Assembly (NCBI GenBank): GCA_026686845.1
Contig: JAIVEN010000008.1
Coordinates: forward strand, 15,778,501 to 15,842,500
Reading direction: 5' to 3'
Origin: Adenanthera pavonina
Lineage: Eukaryota > Streptophyta > Magnoliopsida > Fabales > Fabaceae
Length of the DNA: 64,000 nt
The notes beneath the pieces are model-generated. The model was given only the letters and a program-made list of their open reading frames with translations, was not told the origin of the DNA and ran no database searches. Position 1 is the first letter of the stretch, and the number at the start of each line of letters is the position of its first letter. Both the position numbers and the translations under genes were made by a program. This document shows positions 58,470-64,000 of the stretch, in pieces.

Positions 58470-60142
58470 TGTAACACCCCTCATGACTTTGTTTTGGCAT
58501 GGTGTGCAGGATCGGTGGAAAATAGGATGGAGGAAGGTTCAAGTGGAGTTTGAAAGAGCTCCATACCACAGCGAGAAGTAGGGCCAGCAAGGCGAGAGCG
58601 TGTCCAGTGACTCTTTTCATCCGAAAACTGGTGGAGCCGCGACAACGTGTGCTGAGGCCATGACGAGAATCGAGAATCTTGTTTAAATCAAAATCATTTC
58701 AAATGAACAGGAAAGAGAGAAACGAATGGAGCGACAGAGAAAAAACGAGGAACTCTCCTAGGGTTTGCCATTTTCAGCAATTAGGAGTCGTTTTCCGCCT
58801 CTGAAAGCTTGGATTCAAGTTGGTAAGTGATTTCTACTCTTCCTCTCTATTTTCTTTAATTGAAATTTGGGGTTTTTTGGTTATAAGTTTGGATCTTCAG
58901 CTCTGGCCCAAATCCACCAATTGAAATGAATGAAATGGGGTTAAGGAAGTATGTTTTGGTATTCTTGTTGCTTGGATGTGAGTTTTGAAGGGTTTATGCA
59001 TGATTTAAGCTTAACCCTAGGTTGTTTTTAGTTAGAGCTCTTGGAAATCAGAAGTGTATGTGGTTGAGTAGTGTTTGAATGGTTCCTAAGAGCTTAATAA
59101 TGCATGAAAGGGATGTTGGAACCATGGGTTAGGCTAAAGTGGTTTAATTGTGGAACTTGGATATTTGGTATGTGATGTTAATTAAGGTATTATAGTATTG
59201 AAAGGTTGTTTGACTACTTAGAGAAGGCTAGTCGTGGGATTGGCGTTCAAGAAAGCTTGTGGAACTCGTGTGAGCGTGGTATTGACAACCTGAGATAATC
59301 GAGTCTTTGTTTGTATTTTATTATTTGTATTGTATGATAGTTCATATATCTGTATATGCATCTTTCTTTCATATCATGATATATATATGTTGTGTGTACT
59401 ATTTTCTATGTATATCGTGGTATGCACACAGCTACATGATGATTATGATGACTATGATGATTATGATGATGATATTGACATGACATGACATGATGCATAC
59501 ATGACATTGTGATATGATGATGATGATTATATGATGATACATAAGCATCACCACATAACATTGTGATATTATGATATATGGTGGATTGGGTGGTGATGAT
59601 GATATGATATATGATGATATATGTTAGGGAGGATAAGGATGGAATATATATATATATGTTAGGGAGGATAAAGATGGGATCCCTTCCGCTAAATCTCCTC
59701 CTATGGCCAGGAGGGTAAAGGCATGCAGTGGACAACAACTTCCCTAATTCACTACCAATTCGTGGTGGGAAAGGGGAAAGGGAGCCACGGTCTGAACATA
59801 ATTATGGGAGGTGAGCTTAGTGATGTCCCAGAATTAGTCTTCACCGACTGTTAGAAGGGAATTACCTATAAGAAATATCTTGTTATGACGATAGCCAATG
59901 GTTCTAGCTGTGTGAGCCATGTATTCTATTCATTTCACATTGCATTCATGAGTTGCATGAGATGTATGTATATATATGTATATGGTTGTTCTTGGTTATT
60001 GAGACATTGTCTCACAGCCCTCTCCCATGAACTAACCTTTCAGGTGATGGTTCTGGCACTAGTCCTGAGAAGCCGAGGGAGTAGCAGTAGACATGAGAAT
60101 ACTCGGTTTATGTAGTTTGTGTGTAATTTGGATAATGTATCT
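58470..60142 (+). repeat. Tekay-like gypsy LTR, 5' part, interrupted by a second LTR
   Basis: It starts TGTAACACCCCTCATGACTT and aligns with 28460-30155. It stops at GATAATGTATCT, where a new LTR begins with TGTAACACC. The continuation, expected to read like 30156 onward, is not within the window. Confidence 0.85.
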
Positions 60143-61053
60143 TGTAACACCCCTCATGATATCTTTCTTAGCATTGTGTTCAGGATTGGAGAAAACAAGA
60201 CAGAGGAAGGTTCAAGTGGAGTCTGGAAGAGCTCCACACCACGGCGAGAAGCAGGGCCGCCACGGCGAGAGCATGTCCAATGGCATTGTTTCAGCTAAAA
60301 CTGGTGGAGCCGCGGTGAGATGTCTGCAGCTGTAACGAGGATAAAAAATTTTGTTTAAATCCAGATCATTTCGGAAGATCGAAAAGAAAGAAAACTGAGG
60401 GAGCGACGAGGAGCTCTACTAAGGTTCGTGATTTCTAGCATTTGGGAGTGATTTTCTGACATCAAGAGCTTGGATTAAAGTTAATAAGTGTTCTCTACTC
60501 CTCCCTCTCCATTTTCTTCGATTGGAATTTGTTTTTCGGTTTTGAGGTTAGATCTTCTGTTCTAGCTGAAATCCATCGATTGAAATGGATAAAATAGGGT
60601 TAAGGAAGTATGTTTTGGTATTCTTGTTGTTTGGGTCTGAGTTTTGAAGGGATTATATGTGTTTAGAGCTTAACCCTAGGTTGTTCTTAGTTGAGAGTAT
60701 GAGGAATCTGAAGTGTAGGTGTTTGAATAGTGTTTGAATGGTCCCTAAGAGCTTAATGATGCATGAAAGGGGTGTTGGAACCTTGGGTTAGGCTAAAGTG
60801 GTTGAATTGTGATGTTTGGTTATTGGTATATTGTGTTAATTGAAGAATTGTGTTATTATAAAGGTTGTTTGGTTAACCGAGAGGGGTTCACTTGTGTTAG
60901 ACAATTCGAGAAGTTCGTGGAACTCACGTGTGTGGTATTGATGACCTGAGGTAACCAGGTGTTTATTTATATTGTATTGTTTGTATTGTATGATAGTACA
61001 TATATTTATGTATATATACATGTTTCTTTCCTACCACGATATTGATATGTTTG

Positions 61054-62705
61054 TGTTGAATCAAGAAGTTTTGATGATTCCAAACCAACATTGAAGAGCT
61101 TGGATTGAAGATATCAAAGGAGCTCAAAGTGTCTCAAGTGAAGAAATCTAAGTAATCATTGCTAGGATTGTTGTAGGATCTTTTGTCATGGGTAAAAGAC
61201 TTTGATTTGGTGGAAAAACGTTTTAAAACCTTGATTTTATGTTAGATTATGAAATATTTGAAAAATACCCACCAACAAATGAAGTTCGAAGATATTGCAT
61301 TAAACTGTCATGTTGGAAATTTGAATTTTGGCTTTGGAAATTCAAATTTCGAGTTAAAACTGAATAAGTCTGAAGAGATGTTTCTCTGACAGACGAATTT
61401 TGATTCTCCAAAATTCGAATTTTCATGTGTCTGAAAGAAGCTGTTAAGCAACAGACGAACTTTGAGTTTTGAACATTCGAATTTTGGATAAAATACAACT
61501 TATGAAAAATGAAGAAATTTGTCTGAAATAATGTTAAAGTTCATCTGAAATCAAGATTATTCTGAGTTTCAAAATTGCTCACTGATAGACGGACTTTGAA
61601 CATGGACATTTGAATTTCAGAAGCTAAGATTGTAAGTCTGTTGCAATAACATGTTGACATATGAATGACAGTGTTTGTAAATTCGAATGTCAAAGTAAGT
61701 CTGAAAAGAGGTCTCTGTGACAGACGAATTTCACTCTTTGAAAATTTGAATTTCAATGTAAATGAACTACTGTGCTTTCTGAGCCTGCTGAGAACAGACG
61801 AATTTTGGGACTCCAAAATTCGAATTTCGAGGGCACTGTAGAGAATTGAAAACACTGTTCACACTTAACAGAAAAATTTTCTTCTTAAAAATTCGTATGT
61901 CACAACATGGAAACATTTACTAAGTTTCAAAATTTGAATTTCACTTCATGAATAGACGAACTTCAGTATGTCAACGTTGGAAGCCTTAACCTTCGGTTCC
62001 TTCGAAATTCGTCTGTTGATCAACAAAAATTCAAATTTCAGTATGTCAGAAGCATTAAATGTGGTTGGTTAACAGATAGTTTTTCAGAATAACCGTTAGA
62101 TAACTTCCCCAACGGATAGATTTTGTCTCTAACGGACATTTGAGACCTAAATCTATAAATATAACATCATTTGAAGTTGTGGGTAACGAATCAAACTTGT
62201 ATATATTGAAACTCTGCTAAATCTTCTTCTCAAAAAGCTTTTACCCTCTCAACTTCAATATCTGTACTTTAATCTTCATATTTACTCTATTCAAGAGAGT
62301 TATATCTTTGTAAACAATCTAATCTTCATCTGGAAGATAGCTTTACTTGTGAGGGGATATTACAGAGGGATTGGGAAGCACATTGTGGAAGTGCTTAGAG
62401 AGATTGAGAAAGCTCTAGAAAACAGAGCACAAGCTGTGTACTATGGCATTTGCAAGAAACCCATTGAATTCTTGCAGTGTAGTGAAAAATCTCAAGAGGT
62501 GTCTTAGGGACTGGGCGTAGGTCAAGTGGATAGACCGAACTAGAATAAATTTCTGAGTGTTCTTCTCCTTATCATTACTTTTTCAGTTTGCTCTGCTTAT
62601 ACACGGTTTTCATTATACTTTGCTTTCTTTACCTATTTTACTTTGTGCAGAAAATTTTTAATCTTCCCAATTCACCCCCCTCTTAGGAAGTCAGCCTAAC
62701 TAACA
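61054..62705 (+). mobile_element. Copia-type (SIRE/Maximus-like) solo LTR, 1652 bp, TSD GTTTG
   Basis: It runs from TGTTGAATCAAG to GCCTAACTAACA (TGTT...AACA) and is flanked by GTTTG (61049-61053 and 62706-62710). The TATAAATA box is at 62154-62161. The 3' part has GGGACTGGGCGTAGGTCAAG and a CCAATTCACCCCCCTCT end typical of this LTR class. Between about 61310 and 62050 it carries repeated inverted motifs of the form AGACGAATTTTG...CAAAATTCGAATTT. The equivalent gypsy LTR sequence (29386-29412) provides the empty site. Confidence 0.9.
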
Positions 62706-62965
62706 GTTTGTGTATACTGTTTTCTATATATCGTGATATGCACATAGCTAGATGATGTTTATGATGATGATATTGATGTGACATGACATGATGCATACAT
62801 GACATTGTGATATGATGATGATGATTATATGATGATACATGAGCATTACCACATGACATTGTGAGATTGTGATATATGGTGGATTAGGTGGTGATGACGA
62901 TATGATATGATATATGATGATATATGTTAGACAGGATAAGGATGGAATATATATATATATATATA

Positions 62966-63253
62966 CTCCCTTCATTCCTTCATATAAGGGACAATTGGGG
63001 GAGTTTCCGTATTTCAAAATATAAGGGACACATGGGGTTTGTCTGGTGTATTTAATGACTTTTTTCCAAAAATATTCTTAATTAAGATGGTATATTTTCA
63101 ATATAATTCATTTGTATTAATTGTTTGATGGAAGAGTCATTAACATTAAATAAGGGCATTTTTGGAAACTACTTTATATTCCAGACAAATTTAATGCTTT
63201 TCTTGGTCTATGTGATTTTGTCTCTTATCCCTTATATTAAGGAACCGAGGGAG
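62966..63253. mobile_element. Stowaway MITE, 288 bp, TSD TA
   Basis: It starts CTCCCTTCATTCCTTCATAT and ends TTAAGGAACCGAGGGAG. The ends are complementary over about 30 bp with mismatches. TA flanks both ends (62964-62965 and 63254-63255). It has no ORF. It lies in the AT-repeat part of the gypsy LTR. Confidence 0.9.
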
Positions 63254-64000
63254 TATATGTAAGGGAGGATAAGGATGGGTTCCCTGCGGCTAAATCGCCT
63301 CATATGGCCAGGAGGGGAAAGGTGCTCAGTGGACTGCACCTTCCCTAAATTGCTGCTAATTCGTGGTAGGAAAGGGGAAGGAGAGCCACGGTCTGAACAT
63401 TAGTGTTACCTTTAGCCGGGTGCACTAATGGGAGGTAAGCTTGGTGATGTCCCTAAATCAGTCTTCATCAACTGTTGGAAGGGAATTACCTATATGAAAT
63501 ATCCTGTTATGATGATAGCCCGTGGTTCTAGCTTTGTGTGAGGGAGACATGCATTCATTCATTTCACATTGCATTCATGAGTTGTATAAGATATGTGTGT
63601 GTGTGTGTGTGTGTGGTTATCCTCGGTTACTAAGACATTGTCTCACACCTCTCTCCCATGAACTAACCTTTTAGGTGACGATTCTAACACTAGTCCGAAG
63701 AAGGTGCGGGAGTAGTTACGTACGTGGAAATAGTCTATGTAGTATTTGTAAATTGAATAATATATCTTATGCTAAGTAGGATAAAATGGTTTGTAATGGA
63801 TGTATGACATTGTAAGGAATTGTTATGGATGGATGTATGGCTATGTATGTTATGTGTATGTATTATGTATGATGAAAGTTGGAATTGGGCCTGAATGGTG
63901 TGTTTTAGGGCCTGTAGCCCGTTTGTCATATAAGGGTTCCACGGGGTCAAATCTCAGAGGAGTGGTTTCTCTGGGGTGAACCTTTTTGAACAAGTTGGTT

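Larger units (their letters stand above)
60143..64000 (+). repeat. Tekay-like gypsy LTR nested in the previous one; runs off the window
   Basis: It starts TGTAACACCCCTCATGATAT and follows the same LTR consensus up to the end of the window (ACAAGTTGGTT, equal to about 30407). It is interrupted by a copia-type solo LTR (61054-62705) and a Stowaway MITE (62966-63253). The end of the LTR and any internal domain lie outside. Confidence 0.85.

Noticed and set aside
1..64000. CRISPR arrays, bacterial operons, tRNA genes
   Set aside because: No regularly spaced identical repeats or cloverleaf with correct boxes was found. Tandem repeats seen are microsatellites or TE subterminal arrays.

Overview
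The window looks like repeat-rich nuclear DNA of a flowering plant, probably a eudicot. It is AT-rich and has spliced genes with GT/GC-AG introns, LTR retrotransposons with tRNA-iMet primer sites, Cassandra-type LTRs carrying a 5S-like segment, CACTA, hAT and Stowaway elements, and Helitron helicase relics. Nothing bacterial or organellar is visible, and I cannot name the species.

The only host genes I can support are three minus-strand paralogues of one F-box family (At2g32560/At2g26850-like): copy A (236-4497), copy B (50583-51964) and copy C (55057-56565). B and C have uninterrupted five-exon models of about 305 and 331 residues. Copy A is a pseudogene: a CACTA element sits between its codons 3 and 4, and several exons carry frameshifts. 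A and B lie in the two halves of a segmental duplication (about 60-5880 and 49400-54540), so B supplies empty sites for insertions in A, and the reverse. A fourth gene relic, the N-terminal part of a Crooked-neck/CLF1 splicing factor, lies at about 45390-46930.

Nearly everything between A and B is transposon. From left to right: a Helitron helicase pseudogene split by a solo LTR (about 6070-10150); a minus-strand copia-type LTR (10580-11840); a second helicase fragment; a Cassandra solo LTR inside a pyrimidine tract (12956-13385); a decayed Ale-like copia element (15570-21067) carrying a hAT MITE; a composite block of opposed LTR fragments (21068-23797); then a three-level nest. In that nest an older Tekay/Del-like gypsy element (24123-44432) was hit in its 3' LTR by a second element of the same family (28460-43876, TSD TGAAA). 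The second element's 3' LTR was then hit by a 5.1 kb CACTA element (38716-43844, TSD AGT) carrying exon fragments of the CHIP E3 ubiquitin ligase gene.

The most unusual structure is at the 5' end of the second gypsy element. Between its 5' LTR and its gag-pol lie a Cassandra-type internal segment and a Cassandra LTR, joined at primer-binding-site boundaries without a target duplication. This looks like a reverse-transcription chimera of a TRIM and a gypsy element.

To the right of copy C lie a small CACTA element (57047-57990) and two more gypsy LTRs, one inserted in the other. The inner one carries a complete copia-type solo LTR (61054-62705) and a Stowaway MITE (62966-63253), and runs off the window end. 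Coordinates of TE ends with target duplications are exact to the base as read. Ends given with 'about' are estimates.
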